From: Phycisphaeraceae bacterium
Lineage (GTDB): Bacteria; Planctomycetota; Phycisphaerae; Phycisphaerales; UBA1924
DNA length: 64,000 bases
Assembly: GCA_019636625.1 (NCBI GenBank)
Contig: JAHBXE010000002.1
Coordinates: forward strand, 167,842 to 231,841
Direction of reading: 5' to 3'
Each line of letters begins with the position of its first letter. Within the stretch, counting starts at the first letter, position 1. The notes beneath the pieces are model-generated. The model saw only the letters and a list, made by a program, of their open reading frames with translations, was not told the DNA's origin and did not search any database. Below are positions 32,344 through 40,827 of this stretch, one piece after another. The position numbers and the translations under genes were made by a program.

Positions 32344-32389
32344 CCTTGCCAAGGTAGAAGTCGAGGGTTCAAGTCCCTTCGCCCGCTTT
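32344..32389 (+). repeat. attR core (46-bp direct repeat, tRNA-Gly 3' fragment)
   Basis: Identical to 825-870. It contains the 3' end of tRNA-Gly without the acceptor 5' strand or D arm, so it is not a functional tRNA. Confidence 0.95.
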
Positions 32390-32617
32390 CGATCGGTGGC
32401 TCCTCCGGCTGCCGTCACACACCATTCCATTCAAAACCCCGGCACTTTCGGCCTGTTCCGGTGATGTCGTTGCGCTTCTCGCGTGCGAGGTGCGCGGCCT
32501 CGCGGCACACCCCATTTCGCGGGGTCGAACCGCTCCAGCCGGGCGCCAAGCCCCCGCCGATACCCCCTCCGGAAAGCGCCCCGAGCGGCGCCTTGTCTGC
32601 ATTGACCGGAGGTTCCC

Positions 32618-35600
32618 ATGCGCTCACTCACCTCCCGCCTGGCTCGTCGTGTTCGTCGGTTGACGTTTCGCCGCGCAGGCCAACTCCCCGTTGCGGCCGG
32701 CGCGAGCCTGTTCGAAGCGCTCGAGTCGCGTCAACTGCTTGCGACGGTCGTCTGGGACGGTGGCCCATCGGGCACGGGAACGGATTGGCACGACCCCGTG
32801 AACTGGGTCGGGGATGTGCTGCCGACGGAACTGGACGATGCGCTCATCAACGCCTTTGCCGGACCGGCGATCCAGATTTCGGGTGCCGCGGCGGTGCGGA
32901 GCGTGAACAGCGCCAAGTCTCTGTCCATCTCCGGCTCGCTGACGGTTTCTGATGCGTCCGTGTTTTCCGCGCCGGTGGTCTTGTCGGGAACGCTCGCGGG
33001 ATCGGGAGATTGCACCTTTACCTCGACGCTCTCGTGGACGGGGGGCGTGATGGCGGGGCCTTCCGCTCCCGGGGCGCCGGTCGGGCGCGTGATCATCAGC
33101 GGTGCGGGCACGCTCAACATCTCCGGAACGACCCACGATCTCAATCGCACGATCGAGAACAACGGCGCGGCCGTCTGGACGGGTGGCGCGATCCGCATGT
33201 CCGGCGGCACGTTCAACAACAACAACCAGTTCACGGCGAGCACGGCGGGCGTCGGCGGCGCCGGGCTGCCATCGTTCGGATCGGGGGGTGTCAACGCCTT
33301 CAACAACACGGGCACCTTCACCAAGGTCGGCCCCGGGGAAGTTTCGTTCTCGGTTCTCGCCGCGGGCGTCGCCTTCAACAGCCTCGGGACGATCCTGCTG
33401 AACGAAGGGACGCTCACGCTCGCGGGCGGGGGCACGATGTCAACACCGTTGACGGTGAACCCCGGCGCGGCGATCACGCTGGGGGACTCGTACACGTTCA
33501 CGGGCAACGGCTCGATCAGCGGTTCGGGCACCGTGAGTTTCACGGGCGGCACACACTCCTTGCCCGCGGGGCGATTCAACCCCACGGGTCCGGTGAACTT
33601 CACGGGCGGAACGATCACGATCTCGACGCCGTTCACGCCCTCGTCGCTCGGCCCGATCGGCGCCGCGGTCACGTTCCAGGCCGCCGTGAACTGGTCCGGC
33701 GATCTCACGATTCTGGGGACCGCCTCGTTCGCCACTTCGCACACGTTCAGCAACCTGGTCCTGTCGGGCACCTTGACCGGGGCCGGGGACATCACGGTCC
33801 CCGGCACGATCACGTGGAACTCCGGCGCAATGACGGGAACGGGAAGAACCACTTCCCCCGCCGGGGGCACGATCGTTCTCGCATCCACGGGGGCCAAGTC
33901 GCTGGCCCGCACGATCAACAGTTTCGGTGCGACCGTGTGGACGGGCGGTGACCTCGGCTTCTCGGGCGGAACATTCAACAGCAACGGCACGTTCACCGCT
34001 GATTCGAGTGCCACGCTCCTGGCGTACGGCAATACCGGCACCAACCTGTTCGTGTCGAACGGCACGTTCTCCAAGCTCGGGTCCGGGGAAACCAGGTTCA
34101 CAACCAATGTCACGGGTGCGGCGTTCAACAACATCGGGACCGTCACGGTGTCTGCCGGCCAACTCACGCTGGGCGGCGGGGGCACGGCTTCCGCGGCGTT
34201 CAACGTGGCCGCGGGCGCGGTGCTCTCGTTTGCCGGGAACTACACGTTCTCCGCCAGCGGGGCCATTGCCGGCGCCGGCGAGGTTCGATTCGCGGGGGGA
34301 ACGATCAACATCCCGGCTGGGCTCTTCAACCCGACGGGCGCTGTCTCTTTCACGGGCGGGACGATCACGATCAACAACGCCTTCACGCCCGCGGCGATCG
34401 CACCGATCGCGGGAACGGTCACCTTCGCGCAGCCCCTGGCCTACGCGGGTCCCATCACCATCTCGGGCACGGTCAGCTTTGCGCAGCCGCAGACGTTCTC
34501 CTCGATGACGCTCGCGGGCACGCTGGGCGGCGCGGGCGATGTGACGGTGACAGGCTCGCTGACGTGGGTGTCGGGCTCCATGACCGGCTCCGGGCGGACA
34601 CTCATCCCGAGCGGCGGGTCGCTCAGCATCACCAGCGGGGCGACGCACACCCTCAGCCGGCAGATCGTGAACGCGGGGGCGGCGGTCTGGAACGGCGGCG
34701 GCCTTGCCTTCAACGGCGGCACGTTCACCAACAATGGGTCGTTCGCGCTGGAGGCCCAGGCGACGCTGCAGGCGTTCGGGTCGGGCGGGACCAATGTGTT
34801 CACCAACACCGGCACGTTCACGAAGCAGGGGCTCGCCGATGCGATGTTCTTTGCTGCGCCCGCGGCGCTGCCATTGGTGAACACGGGACTTGTGACCATC
34901 GCCGAGGGGCTGCTGGCGGTTGGGGCGGGGTCGACGTCGACGGCGCTGACGGTGCAGGCGGGCGCGACGCTCCTCTTCACGGGCTCGTTCACGCACAACC
35001 CGGGCGGCGGAGTCTCCGGGGCCGGGGCGGTGACGTTCAACAGCGGCACTCACACCTTTACGGCGGGTCAGTACGGGGCGACAGGTCCGCTGAACGTCAA
35101 CGGCGGCAACGTGACCATCAACAGCCCCCTCACCACGACAAGCCTTGGACCGATCGCGGGGTCGTTGACGCTCAACGCGAACGCGACGTTCACCGCGCTG
35201 ACGCTCTCGGGGACGCTCTCGGGCTCGGGCGATGTGACCGTTACCGGGGCCATGACATGGACGGGAGGGACGCTCTCGGGCACGGGCCGCCTGGTCATTC
35301 CCGCCGCGGCGAGCATGACGATGTCGACGAACGCCCACACGCTGAGCCGTCGCATCGACGCCTCGGGGAGCGTGAGCTGGGTTGGCGGGGATGTCGCTTT
35401 CAGCGGCGGCTCGCTGCATGTGCTGGCCGGTGGCTCCCTGGGAATCAACTCGAACGCGGCGCTGGCCGCGACCGGCGGGGCGTCGGGCAACGCGATCACC
35501 AACGCCGGCGCGCTGACCAAGCTCGGCTTGGGTGAGGTGTCGTTCAACGTGCCGCTGACGAACTCGGGCACGGTCTCGGTTCAGGAGGGCTCTGTCGCGA

Positions 35601-38600
35601 TCGCGGGGGGCGGGGCTACATCCGGTTCGATCACCGTCTCTTCGGGCGCGGGGCTGCGCCTGGCCGGGGACTACACCTTCACGGCCGGGTCGATCGCGGG
35701 CGCCGGCACCATCACCTTCGCATCGGGCACGCACACCATCACATCGGCGACGTTCAATCCCTCCGGTACCGTGAACTTCACCGGGGGCACCATCACCATC
35801 GGCAACAACTTCGCGCCGCTGAGTCTGGGGGAGATCGCCGCGAACGTGACGTTCAACGGGATGTTGAACTATTCGGGAGCATTGGTCGTTTCCGGCACGG
35901 CGGCGTTCAACGCGGCGCAAAGTTTTTCGACGCTGACACTCTCCGGCACGCTCTCCGGGAGCGGGGCTATCTCGGTGACGAACTCGCTGCTCTGGACGGG
36001 CGGATCGATGAACGGAACGGGCCAGACGCTCATCCCCATCGGTGCCTCCCTGAATATCTCCGGCGGGAGCCACACGCTGGCCAGGACGCTGGATGTTTCC
36101 GGCGCGGCGGCGTGGTCGGCGGGCGACATGTCGTTCAGCGGGGGAACCTTCATTGTGCGAGCAGGGTCGATGTTGAGCGTCAATGCCGCCGCGAATCTCT
36201 CGGCCGCGGGCTCGACCGGCGCCAATGCATTGAACGTCATGGGTTCGCTGGCCAAGACGGGGTCCGGGGTCCTTCGGCTGGCATCGGGCGAGCACGCGGT
36301 TGCCGCGAACATCACCGGTTCGGTAACAGTCGAGGAAGGCACGCTTGATCTTTCGGGCGGCGGGACGGTTGCCGGCACGATGTCGGTGCAGACGGCCGCG
36401 ACGCTGATGCTGGGCGGCACGACGGTGTACAGCGCCGGCGCCATCTCCGGCGCGGGCACCGTGACCTTCTCGGGCGGCACGCACGAGGTTGTCGGGACCA
36501 CCTTTGGACCGACCGGAACCGTGAACTTCTTCGGCGGTACCGTGACCATCGATGACGCCTTCACGCCCGCGGCGATGGGGACAATCAGTGGCACGCTGGT
36601 CATGAACGCCGCGCTTGGGTTCGTTGGGGAACTCACGGTATCGGGATCGGTTTCGTTTGCGGCGGCTCAAACGTTCTCGCGGCTGACGCTCTCCGGAACG
36701 TTGGCGGGGGCCGGTCTGGTGACGGTGACCGAGTCGCTCGTCTGGACGGGCGGCGCTATGAATGGGACGGGGCGGACCGTGGTTCCGGGGGGCGCCACGC
36801 TTTCGATGTCGGGCGGAAGCCGCACGCTGGCACGGACGCTGGACGTGGCGGGAACGGGGTCGTGGACGGGAGGGGACGTGAGTTTCGCGACCGGTGTTTT
36901 CAACGTGCTGGCGGGCGCCGTGATGACCGTGGATGTCTCAGGAACAGCCACGGTTTCCGCAAGCTCGGGGATCAACTCGTTCAACAACTTCGGCACGCTG
37001 ACGAAGCGGGGATCCGGGACGCTGGCGTTCTCATCGGTCTCGTCCGGGGTGGCGATGGTCAACTCCGGGAGCCTCTCGGTCGAAGCGGGCTCGCTCTCGT
37101 TGGGAGGCGGTGGCATGTCAACGGGGACGCTGGCCGTCGGCACCGGCGCATCGATCGTCTTCGCGGCGAACTTCGATCATGTCGGCGGAGGACCGATCAC
37201 GGGCGGCGGCGCTGTGAGTTTCACCGGAGGGAACCACTCGATCCCGGCGGGGCTGCTCGCCGTAACCGGGCCGGTGAACTTCACCGGTGGGACGGTGACG
37301 GTGCAGGGCGGGTTCAGCCCGGCCTCGCTCGGCCCGATCGGCGGGAATGTCACGTTCCTCGGTTCGCTCGGCTTCTCCGGGGCGATCACCATCACCGGGT
37401 CGGCATCGTTCGGAGCGTCGCAGACGTTCGCCGCGATGACCCTGTCCGGGACGCTCGCGGGAGCTGGGGATGTGACCATCACAGGCACATTGTCGTGGAC
37501 GGGCGGCTCGATGTCGGGGGCCGGGTCCACGACGGTGGCGTCCGGCGGCACGCTCTCGCTGACGGGCGCGGGCAGGAACCTCTCCCGCGTGCTGAGAGTG
37601 GGGGGGGCCGGGACATGGAGCGCCGGCGACGTGACCTTCAACGGAGGTGTGCTGGACGTGATCGAGGGCGGCGTGCTGACGGTGACGACCAACGGCACCC
37701 TTTCCATGCACGGCGCCTCGGGCGAAAACCTGTTCATCATCCGCGGGACAGTGAACAAGAACGGCTCTGGCGTGCTGGCCTTCCCTTCGCCGGGCACGGG
37801 CGTCGAGCTCTACAACCTCGGGACGCTGCACGTTCAGGTAGGATCGGTGAATCTCGGCTCGGTGGCCAACTACACCGCGAACACACTGACCTGGGGGACG
37901 TGGATCGTTCAGAACGTCGGCTTCCTGAACTTCCCATCGGGAACCACGATCTACACAAACAACGCCGACGTCCGCCTGTACGGCGTCAACTCCTCGTTCG
38001 GGGCGCTCATTCCGCTGTCCACGAACGCTGGCTCGTTGACACTCGCGGACGGGCGCCTGGCGACGTTCTCGCCCCTGGGCAACCTGTTCACCAACACGGG
38101 TACCCTGACCAAGGCTGGGTCGGGGTCGGCCACGTTCGCCAGCGGGATCACGTTCAACAACCCCGGAACAATCAATGTCACGGGCGGTACGCTGACCATC
38201 GCGGGCCCGGTGGGGCAGGTGTCGGGCTCGACGCTGCTGGGCGGGTCGTGGAACGTCTCCGGGGGCGGGCAACTGGTTCTTCCTGGCGTGAGCATCCTCA
38301 CCAGCCACGCGGCCATCTCCATCCACGGGGCGACCTCGGCGTTCAGTGCGGTGGCGGGCATGCGGACGAACATGGGTTCGCTGACGATCGCGGGCGGGAA
38401 GACCTTCGCCCCGTCCTCGTTCACGAATCTCGGGAAGTTGACGGTCGGCCCCGGCAGCTCGATCAACGTGACGGGCACTTTCGACAATAACTTCTATACC
38501 ATGACCCACGGCGCCATCACGGCATCCGGTGGGGGCAACAGCACCGGCATGTTCTGGTTCTTCGCCGGCGGGTCGATGAACCTCGGCGGCGTGCACACCT

Positions 38601-39073
38601 TCGCTCCCAGCACGGTCGTGAAGGGCGCGGGATCGCTGACGGTTTCCTCCGGGTCCAGCACGTTCGCCTCTTCCGTGGCTCTGCAAGGGACGTTGAATGT
38701 GTCCGGTGGGGCGGCGACCTTCAACGCCGATGCCTACTTCACCTCAGCGGTCAACACCGGGACGTTGACGCTCGGCTCGGTGCGATTGGCGCTGACCGGG
38801 GTGTTCACGCAGGGCGCGGCGGGCGTGCTGAACCTGCGGATGGACAGCGACAACGTGTTCGGCCGAATCAATGCCGCGGGCGCGGTGACGCTCTCGGGGC
38901 GTGTGAACTTCACCTGGGGCTACACGCCGGCGGTGGGGTTGGCGTTCAACTTCATCACCGGCTCGACGCGCGTGGGGGTGTTCAGCACGGTGAGCCTCGG
39001 ATCGCTCGACGGGCGCCTGCCCGAACTGCAGTACGAGCCGAACGGCGTGCGGCTGGTGATAGTTCCGGCGTAG
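32618..39073 (+). CDS. Giant LEPR-XLL beta-solenoid surface protein
   Basis: This is a 2,151-residue secreted protein. The N terminus is highly basic (RLARRVRRLTFRRAG) and carries FEALESRQLLAT at about residues 31-42, the LEPR-XLL motif found at the start of many very large planctomycete surface proteins. After VVWDGGPSGTGTDWHDPVNW come about seven repeats of roughly 245 residues. Each holds phrases such as LSGTLAGAGDVTV, LTWTGGSMSGTGR, TLSRTLDVSG and FTGGTITI (the autotransporter-strand pattern of right-handed beta helices). The repeats begin near residues 130, 380, 630, 860, 1105, 1355 and 1605. The C-terminal 500 residues are more degenerate and end in a compact beta domain. The start has GGAGG 5 nt upstream. 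It probably forms a long cell-surface fibre or matrix. The gene begins 228 bp from attR. Confidence 0.9.
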   Translation: MRSLTSRLARRVRRLTFRRAGQLPVAAGASLFEALESRQLLATVVWDGGPSGTGTDWHDPVNWVGDVLPTELDDALINAFAGPAIQISGAAAVRSVNSAKSLSISGSLTVSDASVFSAPVVLSGTLAGSGDCTFTSTLSWTGGVMAGPSAPGAPVGRVIISGAGTLNISGTTHDLNRTIENNGAAVWTGGAIRMSGGTFNNNNQFTASTAGVGGAGLPSFGSGGVNAFNNTGTFTKVGPGEVSFSVLAAGVAFNSLGTILLNEGTLTLAGGGTMSTPLTVNPGAAITLGDSYTFTGNGSISGSGTVSFTGGTHSLPAGRFNPTGPVNFTGGTITISTPFTPSSLGPIGAAVTFQAAVNWSGDLTILGTASFATSHTFSNLVLSGTLTGAGDITVPGTITWNSGAMTGTGRTTSPAGGTIVLASTGAKSLARTINSFGATVWTGGDLGFSGGTFNSNGTFTADSSATLLAYGNTGTNLFVSNGTFSKLGSGETRFTTNVTGAAFNNIGTVTVSAGQLTLGGGGTASAAFNVAAGAVLSFAGNYTFSASGAIAGAGEVRFAGGTINIPAGLFNPTGAVSFTGGTITINNAFTPAAIAPIAGTVTFAQPLAYAGPITISGTVSFAQPQTFSSMTLAGTLGGAGDVTVTGSLTWVSGSMTGSGRTLIPSGGSLSITSGATHTLSRQIVNAGAAVWNGGGLAFNGGTFTNNGSFALEAQATLQAFGSGGTNVFTNTGTFTKQGLADAMFFAAPAALPLVNTGLVTIAEGLLAVGAGSTSTALTVQAGATLLFTGSFTHNPGGGVSGAGAVTFNSGTHTFTAGQYGATGPLNVNGGNVTINSPLTTTSLGPIAGSLTLNANATFTALTLSGTLSGSGDVTVTGAMTWTGGTLSGTGRLVIPAAASMTMSTNAHTLSRRIDASGSVSWVGGDVAFSGGSLHVLAGGSLGINSNAALAATGGASGNAITNAGALTKLGLGEVSFNVPLTNSGTVSVQEGSVAIAGGGATSGSITVSSGAGLRLAGDYTFTAGSIAGAGTITFASGTHTITSATFNPSGTVNFTGGTITIGNNFAPLSLGEIAANVTFNGMLNYSGALVVSGTAAFNAAQSFSTLTLSGTLSGSGAISVTNSLLWTGGSMNGTGQTLIPIGASLNISGGSHTLARTLDVSGAAAWSAGDMSFSGGTFIVRAGSMLSVNAAANLSAAGSTGANALNVMGSLAKTGSGVLRLASGEHAVAANITGSVTVEEGTLDLSGGGTVAGTMSVQTAATLMLGGTTVYSAGAISGAGTVTFSGGTHEVVGTTFGPTGTVNFFGGTVTIDDAFTPAAMGTISGTLVMNAALGFVGELTVSGSVSFAAAQTFSRLTLSGTLAGAGLVTVTESLVWTGGAMNGTGRTVVPGGATLSMSGGSRTLARTLDVAGTGSWTGGDVSFATGVFNVLAGAVMTVDVSGTATVSASSGINSFNNFGTLTKRGSGTLAFSSVSSGVAMVNSGSLSVEAGSLSLGGGGMSTGTLAVGTGASIVFAANFDHVGGGPITGGGAVSFTGGNHSIPAGLLAVTGPVNFTGGTVTVQGGFSPASLGPIGGNVTFLGSLGFSGAITITGSASFGASQTFAAMTLSGTLAGAGDVTITGTLSWTGGSMSGAGSTTVASGGTLSLTGAGRNLSRVLRVGGAGTWSAGDVTFNGGVLDVIEGGVLTVTTNGTLSMHGASGENLFIIRGTVNKNGSGVLAFPSPGTGVELYNLGTLHVQVGSVNLGSVANYTANTLTWGTWIVQNVGFLNFPSGTTIYTNNADVRLYGVNSSFGALIPLSTNAGSLTLADGRLATFSPLGNLFTNTGTLTKAGSGSATFASGITFNNPGTINVTGGTLTIAGPVGQVSGSTLLGGSWNVSGGGQLVLPGVSILTSHAAISIHGATSAFSAVAGMRTNMGSLTIAGGKTFAPSSFTNLGKLTVGPGSSINVTGTFDNNFYTMTHGAITASGGGNSTGMFWFFAGGSMNLGGVHTFAPSTVVKGAGSLTVSSGSSTFASSVALQGTLNVSGGAATFNADAYFTSAVNTGTLTLGSVRLALTGVFTQGAAGVLNLRMDSDNVFGRINAAGAVTLSGRVNFTWGYTPAVGLAFNFITGSTRVGVFSTVSLGSLDGRLPELQYEPNGVRLVIVPA

Positions 39074-39085
39074 CATGTTCACAAC

Positions 39086-40474
39086 ATGAAAGTGACGTTC
39101 TTCGGCGCGGCGGGGGAAGTGACGGGCTCCGCCTATCTGCTGGAGACGCCCAGGGCGAGGCTGCTGGTCGACTTCGGGCTCCACCAGGGAGAGCCGGAAG
39201 CGGAGGAGCACAACGTATTCCCGCCGAGGGTCGAGCCGGATCGGCTGGATGCCGTGCTCTTGACGCACGCGCACATCGACCACTCGGGCCGGCTGCCGAT
39301 GCTCGCGGCGGCGGGCTACCGCGGGCCGATCTTTACAACGCCCGCGACGCGGGACTTGTGCGAGATCCTGCTGAAGGACGCCGCGTTCTTGCAGTCGGCG
39401 GATGCGGCGCGGGCGATTGCGTACCGCAAGCCGGGCGAGCCGGCGCCCAAGCCGCTGTTTGACGAGACGGACGTTGAACTGGCGATGCGGCTGTTCCGGC
39501 CGGTCCGGTACGAGGAGGGGACGGAGGTGGCGCCGGGGATCACCGCCAGGTGGGTGGATGCCGGGCACATACTTGGCGCAGCGAGCATCGAGGTGACGGT
39601 GGAGGACGCGGGAAGGACGATTGTCCTCGGGTTCTCCGGCGACATCGGGCCGACGCACCAGCCGATCATCCGCGATCCGACGCCGCTGCGGCGTGCGGAT
39701 GTGTTGTTTCTCGAATCAACCTACGGGGACCGGGATCACCGGACGCGCGAGGCGACGATCGCCGAGTTGGAGTCCATCCTTGAGGACTGCCGCGGATGCA
39801 AAGGGAAGATCCTGATCCCCTCGTTCGCCGTGGGGCGGACGCAGGACCTGATCTTTGAAATGGGACGGATGTACCGGGATGGGAGGCTCAAGGACATACC
39901 GGTGTACATCGACAGCCCGATGGCGATCGAGGCGACGGAGTTGTACCGGCAGCATTGCGACCTGTTCGATGGCGAGACGCGAGAGATGATCCGTTCGGGT
40001 CGGGCGCCGCTGAACTTCCCGACGCTGCGGTTCTCGCGGACGGGAGAGGAGAGCAAGCGGCTCAACGACATGCAGGGCCCGGTGATCATCATCGCGGGTT
40101 CGGGGATGGCTAACGGTGGGCGGATCGTGCACCACTTCAAGCACAACCTGGACAAGCCGACGACACGGGTGATCTTCGTGGGGTACCAGAGCCAGGGAAC
40201 GCTGGGCCGGCGATTGGTCGATGGGGCTTCGATGGTGCGGATCCACGGGCAGGAAGTGGCGGTGAAGGCGACGATTCACACGCTGGGCGGATTCTCGGCC
40301 CATGCGGGGCAGTCGGAACTGGTGGCGTGGGCAATGAAGGTGCAGCCCAAGCCGAAGCGGCTGATCCTGACGCACGGGGAGCCAAAGGCGAGGGATGCCC
40401 TGCGGGCGGTTCTCCGGGAACGGTGGGGGGTCGATGGGGAGCGGCCGGTGCTCGGCGAGACCTACGAACTGTGA
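39086..40474 (+). CDS. Metallo-beta-lactamase/beta-CASP family hydrolase
   Basis: This is a 462-residue protein. The MBL metal site is visible as THAHIDHSGRLP (about residue 56), with DAGHILGAAS and FSGDIG further on. A beta-CASP insert (about residues 190-375) and the motif GSGMANGGRIVHH follow. The final HTLGGFSAHAGQSEL and LTHGEPKARDAL are the RMMBL/Zn region. The family comprises RNA exo- and endonucleases related to YsH/CPSF-73. Cytoplasmic RNA processing is likely but the substrate is unknown. It starts 12 nt after the LEPR-XLL gene. Confidence 0.9.
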   Translation: MKVTFFGAAGEVTGSAYLLETPRARLLVDFGLHQGEPEAEEHNVFPPRVEPDRLDAVLLTHAHIDHSGRLPMLAAAGYRGPIFTTPATRDLCEILLKDAAFLQSADAARAIAYRKPGEPAPKPLFDETDVELAMRLFRPVRYEEGTEVAPGITARWVDAGHILGAASIEVTVEDAGRTIVLGFSGDIGPTHQPIIRDPTPLRRADVLFLESTYGDRDHRTREATIAELESILEDCRGCKGKILIPSFAVGRTQDLIFEMGRMYRDGRLKDIPVYIDSPMAIEATELYRQHCDLFDGETREMIRSGRAPLNFPTLRFSRTGEESKRLNDMQGPVIIIAGSGMANGGRIVHHFKHNLDKPTTRVIFVGYQSQGTLGRRLVDGASMVRIHGQEVAVKATIHTLGGFSAHAGQSELVAWAMKVQPKPKRLILTHGEPKARDALRAVLRERWGVDGERPVLGETYEL

Positions 40475-40538
40475 GAATGCGGGAGGTATGGGGGAGGCGG
40501 ACAAGGGGTGCGGGTCGGGGGCCGGGTCGCCGTGTGCT

Positions 40539-40580
40539 CAAGGTGCGCAAGGACGGGGGAGCATCTTGATGCGCACCTTG
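40539..40580. repeat. 11-bp inverted repeat between two genes
   Basis: CAAGGTGCGCA (40539-40549) and TGCGCACCTTG (40570-40580) are a perfect inverted repeat with a 20-nt loop in the 353-bp gap 40475-40827. It could be a terminator for the MBL gene or a regulator site for the kinase gene. Nothing else is seen in the gap. Confidence 0.6.
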
Positions 40581-40827
40581 TGGAGTTGCCGGGAGGGGAG
40601 TCAAAAAACTAAACAGGGAGCGCACACGGGGGATGATGGGGGCTCTCTTGGGCGGTGTCGGTGCGGGCGCGTCCTGAAAGATGGACGCTTGTTTCGTTGG
40701 GCCGGAGGCGAGGGTCGAGTTTTTGCGGCGCGAGTTGGCCGCGGCGTGCGGATGGTGATCTCTCGGTAGGCTGTGGCGGCGTTCTGGCCGGTCGGGTGGA
40801 GTTCGCGGAGGGGTGGCTGGAGGGTTC

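Larger units (their letters stand above)
825..32389. mobile_element. Integrated tailed-phage genome (prophage, about 31.5 kb)
   Basis: The element is bounded by 46-bp identical direct repeats, attL inside tRNA-Gly(GCC) and attR at 32344-32389. It begins with a tyrosine integrase and holds a full head and tail module: terminase, portal, S78-type protease, HK97-type capsid, connectors, tail tube and tape measure. The short tape measure (364 residues) and the tail-tube protein suggest a short siphovirus-like tail. Composition differs sharply from the flanks: lower GC, very frequent CCGCGG, and almost no GATC or GCGC. All virion genes appear intact. I could not identify a repressor, replicase or lysin with confidence. 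Confidence 0.95.

Noticed and set aside
33440..36670. Long minus-strand frame of over 1,000 codons, Arg-rich
   Set aside because: It is antisense to the GC-rich repeats of the LEPR-XLL gene. Low-complexity Arg/Gly composition and no protein-like pattern show it is a compositional shadow.
33700..37600. CRISPR-like or satellite DNA repeats
   Set aside because: The period is about 740 bp, in frame, and encodes protein repeats. There are no short identical repeats with unique spacers anywhere in the window.
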